A stretch of 64,000 nucleotides of DNA from Chimonanthus salicifolius (GCA_013350335.1 CM023540.1:49272552-49336551), one strand, 5' to 3'. Numbered from the stretch's first letter, positions 36,660 to 49,664 are shown. Notes: generated by a model from the sequence alone, not told the origin. Made by a program: numbers and translations.

Positions 36660-39600
36660 GAGATAGCTCAGAGAGCAAGCAGAGGCAAATGCAGTCTCAA
36701 AGGAGTACAGCGCCCCAGAGGGACGAAGTTGTGAAGAGATGCAGTCATGGAGTCAATACGTTTGGATAACTTAACAGACCCAGAGTTTAAGTTTAGGAGC
36801 AGTGATCCGATGGCGTTGATATGCCCATGGTGAGACCAGTGTCCAACGAATGAGTTGTTTTCAAGATGGCCAATCTCCTCCCCAAGCAAGACATGATGAA
36901 CAGGGATGTTATTCCCAAGAAGGTGCTGTAAAATCCCTTGAGTGAAGAGCATCAAGGATATGGTGATCTTCTGATGGGTTGGGTTGATGTAGCAGAACCC
37001 CGAAACACCAGATGTCGAGCACTCATAATTGGTTCCCAAAAGAATAACATTTAAAGAGCAAACCTTAGAAATGATCAGGGTGCCAAGACCAGCAACATCC
37101 CAGGGTTGGGGTCACTTGGAAGGGATGGCAAAATGGCAGCAGGAGGCATGTTCCAATCAGTAGAGAAGGTCTCACTAATCCTTTGAAGATCAGTATTAGA
37201 TAGAAGGAAGTATAGCATGTTTCTGATGTCAAAGAGAATTCTTCTGCTAACCTGGTCAGGACTACGATTAGAATTGGAGAAGAGCCTGGTGTTCCTTTCA
37301 TGCCAAATGTTCTATATGAATCCAGGGAGAGCAAGCTAGGCAGCCAGTTTTTCAAGGCGACCATTCCTACTACCAACCAAGGCTAAAGAGTCAGACGCGG
37401 GACTGCTAGTGATGAAGTGGAATCTGAATTTTCTCAGAATTAAATCCCAAACAGTGATAGAGAAGCTGCAATGAAGGAGGAGATCATGGAACTCATCTTC
37501 CAAACCACAGAGAAGGCAAGACAAATCATTGGTGATACCCCGAAGGGATAGCAGAACTCTGGTCTTAAGCCCATTTCAGAGGAAGAACCAAGCAATGGTG
37601 GAATGACCATTGATACAACCCGGAAACCATATGGAGTTCACCCAATCAGGCACCACCCAATCGTTGTTGATAGAGTAGATGGCCGAAGCAAGAGAGAACC
37701 TACCCTTGTCATTTGCCTCCCAGAAGATCTCATCATCAGTGAAGAAAATAAGGAGGGCGATAGATCTGATCATCTCCCAAATGGTAGCGAGAGCCATGGA
37801 AGAAGGATCAGGCAGAACCCAATGATGGTTATTAATGAATGTACTGACTTTGATATCTCTACACAGACCGAGATTTTACATCTGTCTCCCACCGAACTAC
37901 TCAAACAGAATAAAACCTGGTTTGATCCAAGGATCAAACCAAAAACTGGTTCTATTACCATTGCCAATAATGTGGATGGTATGCTTTTTGACAAGGTCAC
38001 AGACAGATAGGATCAATCTCCACGCCAAGAAGAATTCTACTTTAACTTAACACGCCAGATGGAGGCATCCTTCAGGTATTTCTGCTTAACCCAACGGACC
38101 ACAGATTGTTAGCCTTAGAAACAATGAGCCAGAAATGCTTCATGAGACAGGCTTTGTTAATCAAGGAGACGCTTTGAAGACCAAGACCACCCAAAGCTTT
38201 AGATTTGCAAATCTTGTTCCAAGAGATGGTATGTAATTTCCTACAATTGGAGTTACCCCACAAGAAATTCCTCATAAATTTCTCAATCATGTCAGTGCAA
38301 GCTTTAGGAAGGAGGAAAGCATTTTGACCAAAAGATGTGAGCATTGTTGATGGTCGCCCTAAGCAACTCGACCCTACTGGCGTAGGAGAGAGTGGCACCA
38401 GCCCAACCGCTAATTCTCCTTCTAATTCTGGAGATGAGCCCATCACAGTTGGCCTTGTGGATCCTTCCCGAGAAAAGAGGGAGACCAAGGTAGCAAATAG
38501 GCAAAGTAGCTTCCTCCATACCAAATATGTTAAGGATTTCAAACCTGTTCTTGGTAGACCCAGAAAATATCACATAGCTTTTAGAAGGATTAAAAGCAAG
38601 GCCTGAAAATTTGTGAAACTCCAAGAGAAGATCCCTGAGAGAGGCCGCAGAGTTGGAATCGGCTGAGCAGAAGAGGAGAAGATCGTCAGCAAATAAAAGG
38701 TGGGATATGGTGCAAACGCAGATGTGAAAGGGCAGCTGATACTACCGGCTTCCACAGCTCTGTCAATCGCGCAAGTCAAAGATTTCATCACCAAGCAGAA
38801 GAGGAAAGGAGACAGAGGATCTCCCTGCCTAAGCCCTTTGCCACTTTGGAAAAAAACTATGAGGCATCCCGTTGATTAGAACTGAGAAGGAAGGAGAGTC
38901 GATGTAATTTCTTATCTAGCCAACCCATTTCTGGTTAAAGTTCATGAGGTTTAAAATGTGATACACACAATCCCACCTAACGATGTCGAAGGCCTTCTTA
39001 AGATCAAGCTTGATGCACATACGAGGTGACCCAGAGTCCTTGTGAATCCCCCTGATGAGATCATGGGCAAGCATGATATTATTGGACATATCACGGCCAG
39101 GGATGAAAGCTGATTGATTCATACTGATGAGCTTAGGCATGAAGGATTTCAAACGGTTCACCAAAGTGCGAGATACCATTTTGCAGACTTCATTGGAGAG
39201 GGCAATGGGGAGGTATAATTCAGGCCGTTCAGTGCCATCACTCTTAGGAATGAGTGTGATAAAAGATAACTTCACTTGTTTGAGCAGATTGGAAGTATCA
39301 AGACAGTTTTGGACAGTAGAGGTGACATCCTTACCCACAATGTCCTAGAAATGTTGATAGAAGAAGCCATTAAATCCATCCGGGCCGGGGACCTTACAAG
39401 GGTTGGCCGTGAAGACAACAACTTCGACTTCTTTGATACTTATAGGAGCAGTTAAGGCCATAGAGTCTTCAAAGGATATTGAATGGAATGGAGTAAAACT
39501 CTAGAAATCCTGGCAGTTAGGTGGGAGTTGGGCAGCAGAGTCCCCCCCAAGGATCTTGGAGAAATAATTGACAAAAGTCTGGGAGATGATCTCAGGGTCC

Positions 39601-40749
39601 CGACTGATAGTGTCATCATCGCAAGTGACTAAGCTGATAGAATTCTTGTTCTGTCTGGCCTTGATAGAGTTGTAGAAGTATCTACTACCAGTGTCTTTCA
39701 AATTAAAATGGATGATCCTGGACTTCTGCTGAAGGAGTTGCAATTCAAGGTCCAGACAAGTGGCTAGTCTGGACTTGGAGAGTGATCCAGGCCCAATTAG
39801 CATTAGATGGATGCAATTCATACTCCAACTGAGCATTATCAAGGGCCTCTCTGCCACTAATTCTTGGTTTGGTACGGTGCCAAATAGAAAGAGCTTTTTT
39901 GACCCATTTGAGTTTGGTGATCAGTCGAAACATAGGAGAACCATTGATGAAGCTTGGCCAGATTTCTTCAATAAAGCTCCGAGCTTCGACATCCTTCCCC
40001 CACCCATTAATAAACTTGAAAGCGTAATTTCTTCTGAACTGAATGTTGTCAATGTACAGGTAGATGCCTTTGTGATCCGAAAATCCAGGGCCACAAAAAT
40101 TGCTTGAGGATTGATTATAGCTATTCAGGAATTCCTGGTTCACCAGAATCCTATCAATCTTGGTTTGAACCCTCTTGAAGCCATGGGAGGAGTTGGACCA
40201 AGAATAATCATCCCCCGAGATCCGGAAATCAATGAGCTTAGAAGCATCAATACAACTGTTGAATTGATCCATGGCATGAAGATTAGGCCGACCCCCTCCA
40301 GACTTTTCATCTGAATCACGGATACAATTGAAGTCTCCAACAAAAATGCAAGGCTCGTTCCTCTGAGTAGAAAGGGAAAAGATTGTTACTCAAAGCTCCA
40401 TACGAAAAGATGGGTTATTGAATCCATAAATAGCAGCAAGGCAAAGAGTATTATTAATAAAAGGAAACCCAATGTCACAAAATTACCTAGGCATCAACGT
40501 AAGCAATGTGGAGATTTATATCTTGTTTCCAAGTAATCCAAATTCGTGCATAGCTTGCGTAAGCAACATTGGAAAAGTTATTCTAGTTCTAGGGAAGATG
40601 TCATTAGCAATGACATGCAAATTATTTGCTCTAATCCTGCTTTCGAAAATGAGGATGATGTCCGGGTTGGAAAAAGCAATAAGATCCTTGATCTCCGATT
40701 GCATACAGGGTCTGTTCAGACCACGGACATTCCATGATACAATTATCAT
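36660..40749 (-). pseudogene. LINE ORF2: endonuclease, reverse transcriptase, zinc-binding domain
   Basis: ORF2 nicks target DNA and copies the LINE RNA at the nick. It starts MIIVSWNVRGLNRPC at 40749. Endonuclease motifs are CIFVGDFNCI, KIDRILVN and GFSDHKGIYL. The RT has SFITLIPKSDGTERPELYLP, NQSAFIPGRDMSNNIML and IKLDLKKAFD. The catalytic F-A-D-D is at 38682-38693, then YLGLPLFSGR. A zf-RVT domain near 37420-37520 has CLLCG...HDLLLHC. The frame is broken many times (for example near 39800, 39340, 38820, 38072 and 37580) but all domains stay in the order expected of plant L1 elements. Confidence 0.9.
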
Positions 40750-41113
40750 TAAGGGATGAGTGTGCCAGTCGGCACTGTAGGGGCTTTGGCAGCAGGACTT
40801 TTGCTGCTAGCATGTTTAACAACCATGTTGTCGATGAGATTAAGGCACTCTTCAGTCTCAAGAAAGTCTTCTGTGGAGGTAGCAAGGTCTGCGATAGTAC
40901 CTTCAATCAATTCTCCTGTCGAAGCAGAGCCTGCCAAAGCATCATCAATTGTTCCTTCTAAGACAGAGAACTTGTTTGGAGTAATGGGAGGGTTTGTGGG
41001 CTGGTCCCTTATAATTAGAGCTCCATTTGGTCGAGGGGACTTGTTTGCAGGCTTTTTTGCATTCGGAACCCAAACTTCAGCTCGTTTCCCTTTGAGGTTG
41101 GGTGGTGGAGGAT
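40749..41113 (-). pseudogene. LINE ORF1, 3' portion
   Basis: The tail reads NPPPPNLKGKRAEVWVPNAK, then an acidic, low-complexity end (LAGSASTGELIEGTIADLA...VPTGTLIP) and TAA. The stop shares its final A with the ATG of ORF2. It continues the ORF1 part at 42763-44285 across the solo LTR. Confidence 0.8.
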
Positions 41114-42762
41114 TGTAACACCCCGCCCTTGTCACTATAATTTTCAGAGTTTTTTTTTTTTTTTTTTAAATAATCATGTGATCGGGCGGAGTGTCATGAC
41201 GCGAGTTAAGTTCGGATCTCTAAGTCCGACCCTTAACTAGCCAAGCCCATGTGCGTATGAACTAAGTCCATAAAACTGATCCGCACATGGTACATAAATA
41301 ACTTGCGGAATTAACTTAGTCTAAATCTAACTGAGGTTATAATAGAACCTATGACTAATCCAATTTTCCATTCTTAGATAGCAAAGTACATAACTTATTC
41401 TCCAAAATTACTAATCAATCTTAACTAATCGTTCAATCAAAACATCCAACATAAAACAAACCATAGCATCTATCTTAACTACTTATTACAAGCCAACATA
41501 ACTAATTACCAAATTACATTGTCCAAATATATCAAATATCAAGTCCATAAAATAGTCCATTCATAATCCATTCCAATCATTCAAACCGCCCAAGTTTCCG
41601 TACTTGGTCCTCTTCTCGCTCCACGTTTTTCCCTTTCCCTGCATCATCCACTAAGGATATAGATAGGGCGTTAGATCAACGCGCCCAGTAGTGTTTCCGA
41701 ATAGGGCTACCACATGGTTAGTCAAAGACATGCAAATAGTATAATAATAATACATGTGTGACAAAATTCTATAAAAACATGCTATGTATGAAATGAGCAT
41801 GTAATGAGTCCCACCCATCACCATTCAACATAGCCATCACTTGACGGGATTCTCATCGTCAAGGTAACCCACAGTGATCTTTCGGACGCCCCGACGGAGT
41901 GTGGCCTCCGGATTCCTCCTGATGGGATTCTCATCATTAGGGTACCCCACAGTGGTCTTTCGGACGCCCCGACGGAGTGTGGCCTCCGGTTACATCACCA
42001 TCATCCCATGCCATGCATGAGATGTCTATGCAAACATGTAATTTAGAAACATAACTTTACAATCATATAAGATATCAAAATCAACATAAAACAGCATATG
42101 GAATAGTGGTTACAATAAAGGTAGGAAACCTACACTTGTTTACTTTGTTCGACCCTTCATTTGAACCGTCTTCCGATCACGGCTTGTACACCGTTCTAGA
42201 AATCCCAAAACCTTATTTACATAACAGCAAGTTAAGCATTCATTCATGTGATTCTAACTTAGTCTAAGTCCCAAAAATCCACTTAAACTTCCATGTCCTA
42301 TCTTAGCCATAGAACCCCATAGTTCGGCCATGAAATGGCCGACCCATGATTTGTCTAAATGTACACATAACAATTATTTATTAACCACTCAAGATGTTCC
42401 ATGATCTTTTAAGTTTGAAACCATTTGATTTAATAAAATAGTCATCATAAAATGATCCATGGATGGCCGAACCCTATGGTTCACTTTGTCCAATCATCAC
42501 CATGATTACTCATGCACATTTCGACCCATTGGGTCCCATTTGGCCATTTTGACCCATTTAACAAAATTTGACCCAAATATGATTCTTGACCCGTTTAAGT
42601 TCATCTTATCCATTTATTTGTTTTGTAATCAAACTACTAACCATTGGGTCTTGATTGAACCATTGACCCATTTAAATTCAACCCAAATATAACACAATGG
42701 AAATTTCGTAAATATGAATAAATTCATATAAATTGATAACTTTGAAATTCCAGGGTGTTAGA
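41114..42762. mobile_element. Solo LTR inserted in LINE ORF1, with perfect target duplication
   Basis: The 1649-bp sequence begins TGTAACACCCCG and ends AGGGTGTTAGA, so the expected terminal CA has become GA. AGGAT is duplicated at 41109-41113 and 42763-42767. It is closely similar over its length to the solo LTR at 16410-18031, including the doubled segment with CTTTCGGACGCCCCGACGG. Both sides continue LINE ORF1, so the LTR is younger than the LINE. Confidence 0.92.
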
Positions 42763-44285
42763 AGGATCAAGGGTAGGATTGGGGAGAAAGGTAATGGGGT
42801 TAGCAGCATTTGCGTTGGGTTGGGTTTCTGATGCTGAGGGGTCAGAATTCTTTTTTGCCCAAATGAGAAGGGGATTCCTTGCTGTTAATGGACAATCAGT
42901 GTTGGAATGACTGAAGGTTTTGCAAGTGGTGCAAGACTTAGGCCTCCAATCATACTCCACACGTTGGTAGATGGTTCCAAGGTGAGTGATGAGGGTAAGG
43001 GTTTCCGGAAGCTGAGAAGTGGGAGTAATCTAGATGCAGGCCCTTGCCCGTGCCAAATTGGTGCCATTAGCTATAACCGTATCCATGAAGAGGGGATTAC
43101 CAATCAAGTTTGCAATCCTGCTCAGGTTCTTTGATGTTCTGAATGCTCCATTAAGGTTGGGTAGCTTTATCCAGAGGGGGAGGGAATCCATGTTTTCCTT
43201 GTCAAGATTGGAGGAAAAATCCCATCTTTTGAGCATCAAAGGTTTGCTTTGAATGAAGTATGGTCCATTTTCAAGCACCCTTTGACAATCCTCTTCAAAG
43301 CCAAATTTGAAGAGGAAAAGCCCATCATCCAGGTCCGTGATCACAAGCCCAGGTGGGGAATCCTATTGTTTTGGAAGTCTATTCTTGACCAGCGGGAACC
43401 ATGGCTTTTTACCAATAAAGTATCCAACCAGTTAGGATTTCCAACGCTCTTCCCCTTCAACGATATCATCAACAGGAAAAGCAGTTGTGAAAGATGAATC
43501 TGAACCAGATTCAACAAAATTGAGGTTGAGGAATGTCTCCTTTCTTTTCTGGAAGAGGGATGCCCATTTCTGATTTGTAGTTTTCTCTTGAGTAATTGGC
43601 TGTAAGGCATGAGCAGGGGGAATGGTTGCAGAAGGGTGCTCTGTGTGGGGGTTAGGATTGCTAACTAGGGAACTTGAAGAGGGGGAAAAGGAACTTGGTG
43701 GGACTGGTTAGCTGGCTTGGGAGAACCAGGCTCTTCAGACTGGATAGTCGGAGGAGAGTCGACTCCAGCATTGGAAGTGGCTGCAATAACAAGCTTGTTT
43801 TCACCCAACCCAGAGTTGGTAGCTGAAAAGGAACGGGATGCTGGAATCTGGAGAGCTTCAGTCTTTTGATTGGAATTACTCTGCATCTTGTAAATGGCAG
43901 CACGATCAGCTCCGAGAAGCAAGATTTTCGCTGGTATGGAAGAGGGAAAACAATCTTGCTTTTTCTTGTAGATGTAGTCTGCAATCAAGGCAACCTGGGC
44001 CTCCTTGTTGCTGCATTTCATGAACTTCTTTTGGAAGTTTTCAACCCTCTGAAGATGGATCTTATCATTGGCAGCAAGAATGAGATCTTCAGAGGCCGAG
44101 AGAGGTAGATCCACCCCCTTTTTCATGGCCATGGTAAAGGCATCTATTTTGGCCTCATCAGACTAGAAATCAGATGCGATGGTCCTTTCAAGCATTTCTG
44201 CTTGATAGACCAAGTCATTCTCCCGATCCGGAAAAGAGTCAGGAGGCTTCAACTTAGGCTTTGGGGGTTTACGATTCTTGCCCAT
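42763..44285 (-). pseudogene. LINE ORF1, 5' portion (DUF4283 and zinc knuckle)
   Basis: The probable start ATG at 44285 reads MGKNRKPPKPKLKPPDSF. A TAG follows at 44163-44165, then an open stretch (VDLPLSASEDLILAANDKIH). After shifts near 43665 and 43345 come a DUF4283-type block (GLFLFKFGFEEDCQRVLENG, PLWIKLPNL) and a CCHC knuckle (CTTCKTFSHSNTDC, 42892-42933). ORF1 proteins bind the LINE RNA. The frame is interrupted at least three times. Confidence 0.85.
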
Positions 44286-44323
44286 AAGAGCATGAATTAG
44301 GACGGAAAGGGGGAGGGCTTTGT

Positions 44324-44390
44324 GAAGAGAAAAGAAGGGTGAAGAGAGAAGAAGGGTTTGAAGAGAAAAGAAGGGTTGAAGAGAAAAGAA
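44324..44390 (-). repeat. Short tandem repeats in the LINE 5' leader
   Basis: Four imperfect units of about 17-19 bp based on GAAGAGAAAAGAAGGGT (plus strand) start at 44324, 44341, 44360 and 44378. LINE leaders often carry such repeats as part of their internal promoter. On the transcribed strand they are pyrimidine-rich. Confidence 0.75.
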
Positions 44391-44499
44391 ATCTGAATTG
44401 AGATTAGACTTAGAACCATAGGAAGGGAAATAAAATTGGGAAAAATGGTATATGCACGATTTTGGAGATGATTCTTGGGAGGAGATTTGGGGATTTCCC

Positions 44500-46498
44500 T
44501 TAAATTGAAAGGATTAATCTAAATTAGAGGTAAATGTTGGACCTAAATTTGAGGGTTTTGTTTCTAAACTGTGCTTATGCCTAATCCATGAACTGATAAT
44601 GGTATATTATGTTCTTTTGGCATGATTAGAGCCTTCGAACTCCGAACCTATCGAGGTACGATCCTAAGAAAAATTCAGAACATCGTAACTTTCGAGGTGA
44701 TGATTGCTACACACACTGAATGAATGCTTGTATGTTATTACATTGATTTAGGGAATGTATTGTTTTATTGATGTATTTAATGCATGATAAATATAATGGA
44801 TGTGCCCTATGCTATGCATGAAATATTATAATTTCCCTATTATGTGATTTGTAACATGTCTATTATCTTGTTATGATGATAGAAAATTGTGATATTAGTT
44901 GGAGACCCTTGTGAAATGCTGAGATGATTTATTGATGAATTTAATTGGGTTTATGTGGTGAAAAGTGAGTGATTGGACTTAGGATGTTAAACCACCATGA
45001 AACAAGTTGAAATAAATTGCAAGGACTAAGAATATGTGTAAATAAACCTAATATGTGAATCTCAAGGTTGGTGTGTAGTTCATGTCCCTAGAATAACCCA
45101 ATGTGATAATTATGTTAAATGTATGAAACGTAATGGAATGCGCTATGCTTGCTATCATTGTAAGATTATAGTCATGATGTGATTATGATATATATGTTAC
45201 CCATGTAATTGTGAATGTGATCCCTTTTGCGTTACTCATTGATGTGTGCCTAGGAGTTATCTAGGAGGTGAATATGGGATGTTGTGTTAATGGGCATGAT
45301 GATATTGAGAATTACTAGTGTTGGAATGAGACCCAAAGAGTATATAGGACTTGAGGATTTACCTTTCTCTTATGTTGGTCCCCACTAGTAGTAGTCCCCA
45401 CTCCCTAGAAGAGATTGGTGTGACAAGATGATGATTTGGATTCAAGGAATCCTATTGAAACGGTGGCATCAGCTATAGGACTTGGTCATGTAGGGTTGTC
45501 GTCGAAAAATATAGCTCCTATCATGCTTCACGCTTTAGATCGCTCTCACGGCTGTTGTGGTTGTCATTGAGGAGTATAACCCCTCACATCCTTCGTGCTG
45601 TAGATCGCTCTCACGACTATTTTGTACACTTGGTTTGCAGTATTACGCAGGGTTAGATACTTGGGGGTCCTACTTGGACGGTACTAACTTAGTAAGACGT
45701 ATTGCGCAAGGTTAGTTACTTGTGAGTCCTATTAGGACGGTACTAACTTAGTTACTTGTGAGTCCTATTAGGACGGTACTAACTTGATAAGTCGTATATT
45801 GATCACCTTAGAGTTGTCTTAATCACCAAATTGGTGAAGAGATGCGGGGTGAGGTAGATTATCTATGTTGTATGGAGATCTCCTACTTGTAAATCCTAGC
45901 CTCTGTCCCTCAAGGGATCATGATGTGTTGACAGCCCGTTCCACAGAGGTGTCTTTGGGTGGACATTGCGTACATGTTAATGAGATTGGTGCCTTTGGAT
46001 GGACAGTGTGTCCACATTGATGAGATTGATTGAATGACATGATAGCATAGCCTTATTTATATTCCATTTCATGCATTATTATTATGTGGGTGCGCTAGTG
46101 TGTAGCATACATATTTCCTCACTGAGTATTGCTTATACTCACGTTCTTGCAATTTCAGGTAATGTTGCACAGGATGGGTCCGAGGGACCATGAGGAAGAG
46201 CTTAATTATTATGTTGCTTTAGACACACTACATATTGAGTTGTTTATTTCATTTATTTGATTTGAGTTGCTGATGTTGATTTTACCATTTTATTCATTGA
46301 GAATTTGTTGTAATAAAATCTAGAAAGTTGATAACTTTTATGATAGTTTATATCCCCTTTGAGATTTTAATGGTAATTGAAGATTATTTATGAATTTTGA
46401 GTTTGATTTGTGAGCACACATGTGTTTCCCATGTGTTATATTTGAAAAAACAAAATTATTCCGCTTCACTTGCCTTTGTTTTGGGTCACGGCGTGACA
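44500..46498 (+). mobile_element. Probable gypsy LTR remnant
   Basis: The sequence ends CACGGCGTGACA at 46498, like the 19083 LTR end GGGGCGTGACA read on its own strand, and has LTR-like text such as TCACTGAGTATTGCTTATAC near 46115. A diverged repeat (TAGATCGCTCTCACGRCT) occurs near 45535 and 45600. A 36-bp tandem unit lies at 45715-45785. No frame is coding. The start is not defined. Confidence 0.45.
45715..45785. repeat. 36-bp tandem repeat, two copies plus a diverged third upstream
   Basis: Units starting at 45715 and 45751 contain GTGAGTCCTATTAGGACGGT. The inverted pair AGTCCTA/TAGGACG gives each unit a small hairpin. A weaker copy lies near 45670. Confidence 0.8.
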
Positions 46499-47830
46499 TT
46501 AAGGGAGACACACCAAACTCTGTGTGTGTTATTCTACATGGTACAAAGCCTAAACCCGATCCTACTTCCAGTGAGAGAAACTTTCTTCTCTCCCTCTGCC
46601 GAAAACAGTTTTTCGACAGAGCGAGTTGCCCATCTAATGCTTGCACATCTCCCATCTATGTAAAAAAAAATCCCCTCTCCTGTCCCTACACGAGACTGCC
46701 CAAGATTCCTTTTTTTCTGCACTCAATCCATACTTGAGCCTCTGCTGGGCCGTTGGTTTCCTCCCATCCAAAAAAAAACTCTTCTTATCCAACATGTGTT
46801 CGGTCTTATTATTGTCCTATTAGTCAGTGCTGCTTGATTTAGGTTCTCCCCATTTTTCTATTTTCGATGCTTTCTGCTTCACAACAAATCTGGTCATTGA
46901 CGCTTTTTCCTTCTATCTCTCCTTTCCTACTTCTGCCTAGATCTCTCTCTCTGTCAGATCAGTTGCCATGACTGTTGCATCTACCTTCGCAAACTTCCTC
47001 CGATTTGCTCTGCAGCCGATCTCTCATTGATTCTAAGATTCACAGAGCGCTGCCCTCTTCCTTTTTCTTGCTAAGTTTTCTCCACGTTGTTCATGCGTCC
47101 TTGAGCAAAAGACCAAAAAAAAAACATATGAGAGCATGTCTTCTTCTTTCTCTTCTAAGTTGATTGGGTCTTTTTCTCCGATCATTCCTAGCATCTCCAA
47201 GATCTCCATTTTTGCTTCCTTCTTCTACTATCCTTTTTGCCTGTGACTGAGGGATCACGATTGGTTTCTTCAACTACTGCACACCCGAAACCCCATCCTC
47301 TCATTTGTTGCAAATCTATACAGAGATGTTTCCCCAATCATTTTGTCACCCTTAGTTGGTTGCTCACTCCTGCACACTCTTGTGTTGTTGGACTACTTGC
47401 AGATCCATAAATCCCCTACACATTCAGTTGACAGCCTCTCTCTCTCTTTTGGCGCAGTAGATCTCGTCTCTTCCCTCTCCGTAGAACCAGATCTGCTCAT
47501 GTTTCAGTCTGAAGCCACCTCTAGCACCCTCTATCTCTGCAATAGCACTAAGGACTCCCTTCACCGTCCCCCAGTCACTGTGTGTTATTCTATAGAGGTA
47601 ATTCTCACATTGTTATTCCATCGCTTTTATGTAGCCAAACAGGGTATTTATACACAGTAATAAAAAAAAAATTAAAAACAGAAGGAATTAAGAAAGAAAT
47701 AAAAATGGAGAGAGGGGAAATGGTAGTTCATATCTTTGCTCCTTATTAGTTTCCAATGCCTGTCAGTTTCTCCTCTAGTAACGCCCATCTTTTTTGGGTA
47801 TTCATTCAAACAAGTGCTACATCGGTCCCC
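46499..47830 (-). mobile_element. CT-rich LTR-like region flanking the gypsy gag-PR remnant
   Basis: On the minus strand, a TATAAATACC box lies at about 47650. A long purine-rich stretch follows down to 46600. The pol-end-like LRTNPFSTTGDRCS lies just above, near 47840. This arrangement fits a 3' LTR next to the end of pol. No repeat partner was identified, so the call is tentative. Confidence 0.35.
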
Positions 47831-47958
47831 CGTGGTTGAAAAAGGATTCGTCCTCAAGTCAATAGGTTATCGAATTCCTCGGGGTCCATTTTGTAGTGCT
47901 AATTTTGTCTAACAATTCTGACTAGGAGGAGTGATTCATTCTTGTTTGGTGTCGGCGG

Positions 47959-48345
47959 ATGACGCTCTTTTCTTCAAATAGGAGTGAGGACAATTTGCAT
48001 TCTGTCCTTGTAAAAGGTGATTATATTTTCACGACCATGGTGAATGCAATCAATGTCATGTTGCCATTGTCAACCAAGAATGTTGTGGCTGACATGCATG
48101 TCTATGATATCGAAGAGGATCTCATCCTTGTATATCGTGCCAATGGAGAAGGAGATGAGACATTGCTTTGTCTTTCTCACACTTTTGATCCAACCAACTG
48201 GATAAGGAGTTGGGTGTGTTTGAGTTGGCAAATCCAACTTATCTACCATCACCTAGGAGACGAAGTTTTGAACGCTACCACTATCGATGATGATATCACA
48301 AATACTTTGGTTGACGGTGCATCGAGTTCAAAAGATGTTGATTGA
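47959..48345 (-). pseudogene. Ty3-gypsy protease remnant
   Basis: The minus strand reads DIIIDSGSVQNFVS-stop-VMVDKLDLP, then CLISFSIGTIYKDEILFDII, HVSHNILG, a stop, and HDIDCIHHGRENIITF. This is the retropepsin of non-chromoviral or related gypsy elements (IIDSGS...LGRPW...). The Asp-Ser-Gly active site is present but stops interrupt the frame. The plus-strand frame of the same span is a shadow. RT, RNase H and integrase are missing between here and the pol-end-like sequence at 47840. Confidence 0.75.
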
Positions 48346-49464
48346 CTGATTTTGGTTTGGCAACTTTTGAATCACTAAGGCCATTCCTTCGTCTTCATGT
48401 GTAAAATCATGTTCATCATTATCATCAGCACTTTCCACTTGCCCTTTGACATATTCATCTTCCATTGCTAGATCTTTGGTTGTGAGGGCAATTGATTGAC
48501 GACAAAGGCATTGGTTGGAGTGATGCCACACTTCTCCGCAACGAAAGCACCTGCTAGGCATAAGCAGAGCATAAGAGTTGTTTTTTTCTAGTGTTTTTGC
48601 TATCAACAACCTTTGGTGGTGCAGTTGTTGGTTTTACGAGTACGCCCGGTAGAAGGAGTATACCTCGATGAAAAACCTGCTCTGGAGTTGTTGCGGGAAT
48701 CGAAGTGGTCGATGGAGGGGTGGATATAGTCATCGGTGCATTCCTACCCCCTGGTTGACCCAATTGGTCCTCAGCTCTTGTGGCCATCTGCACTGCATTG
48801 CTCAAAGTGCAAACTAGATGGAACCCAACACCAATACGGACCGTTCTGCGAAGGCCTTTTAGGAACCGTGAGACTTGTTGAGATTCAGTCTCGATTAAGT
48901 CGTTCATGGCAGAGAGACGATAAAATTCAGTTGCATAGTCACGAATCGAGTGGCTTCCCTGTCGTCAATCCTGATATTGCTCGAACAAAACCTGTTCATA
49001 GTCGGCAGGAATGAAACGGGCACACAACAATTTTTTCATCTGGGGCCACAAACTAATAGGTCCCTTTTTCTGTAGCCCGCGTATGGTTTGCAGTTGTTCC
49101 CACCACGCAAAACCTCCACCTCTGAGTCTATAGGCAATAACTTGACCTTCTTGGAGTCTTCAATCACCATGTAGTCGAAGAATCGCTTGACTTCTGCGAG
49201 CTAGTTGAGGAAGTCTTTGATGTTCATCTGCCCATTGAAAGGTGGCAAGTGCATCATCATGCGGTAGTCTCGGCCATGACCGGGCAATGCACGATCAGGT
49301 TGCATAGTCTCATGCTGTCGTAAGAAGTTCTCCACCTCTTCATCGCTTGAAGAATCATCATGAGCAGATTGATTGTGGAATTTCCTGTATCGATTGTCGC
49401 AATCATCGTTCCTAGGTGGAACTTGTTTATCAACAAGACGATCAACTTTAAAGACGAGATCCAT
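48346..49464 (-). pseudogene. Ty3-gypsy gag remnant with zinc knuckle
   Basis: Reading from 49464: MDLVFKVDRLVDKQVPP, then HLPPFNGQMNIKDFLN-stop-LAEVKRFFDYMVIEDSKKV and GGGFAWWEQLQTIRGLQKKG. Next come YATEFYRLSAMNDLIETESQ and FLKGLRRTVRI. These are the retrotransposon gag domain. After a shift near 48560 comes CFRCGEVWHHSNQC, a CCHC knuckle. The gag coats the element RNA. Stops at 49201-49203 and near 48925 and the shift make it inactive. Confidence 0.88.
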
Positions 49465-49664
49465 CTAAATAGCTGAAAATCTTTAAAATTTTATTGAAAT
49501 TTGTCGAATGCAGCTTGAGTGATGAATTGATTACCCAGAGTGTTGCCGAAAGCGATGAAGAATTATTTAAAAAAAAAAAAACAATTTGACCTGTTGTGAT
49601 ACTGCTTCATGAATAATATGTCACCCAATGAAGAAGGGAAAGCCTTTGATTGGTTGGGTGAACC

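Larger units (their letters stand above)
36532..44400 (-). mobile_element. L1-type LINE, near full length, decayed, with a nested solo LTR
   Basis: On the minus strand: a 5' leader with pyrimidine-rich tandem repeats (44324-44390), ORF1, a TAATG overlap, ORF2 with endonuclease, reverse transcriptase and a zinc-binding domain, and a 3' poly(A) tail (11 T on + at 36532-36542). Length without the nested LTR is about 6.2 kb, normal for plant L1 elements. Many stops and shifts make it inactive. The 5' boundary is approximate and target duplications were not found. Confidence 0.88.

Noticed and set aside
47959..48345. 128-codon plus-strand frame
   Set aside because: The opposite strand encodes a recognisable gypsy protease in the same place, so the plus frame is a shadow.
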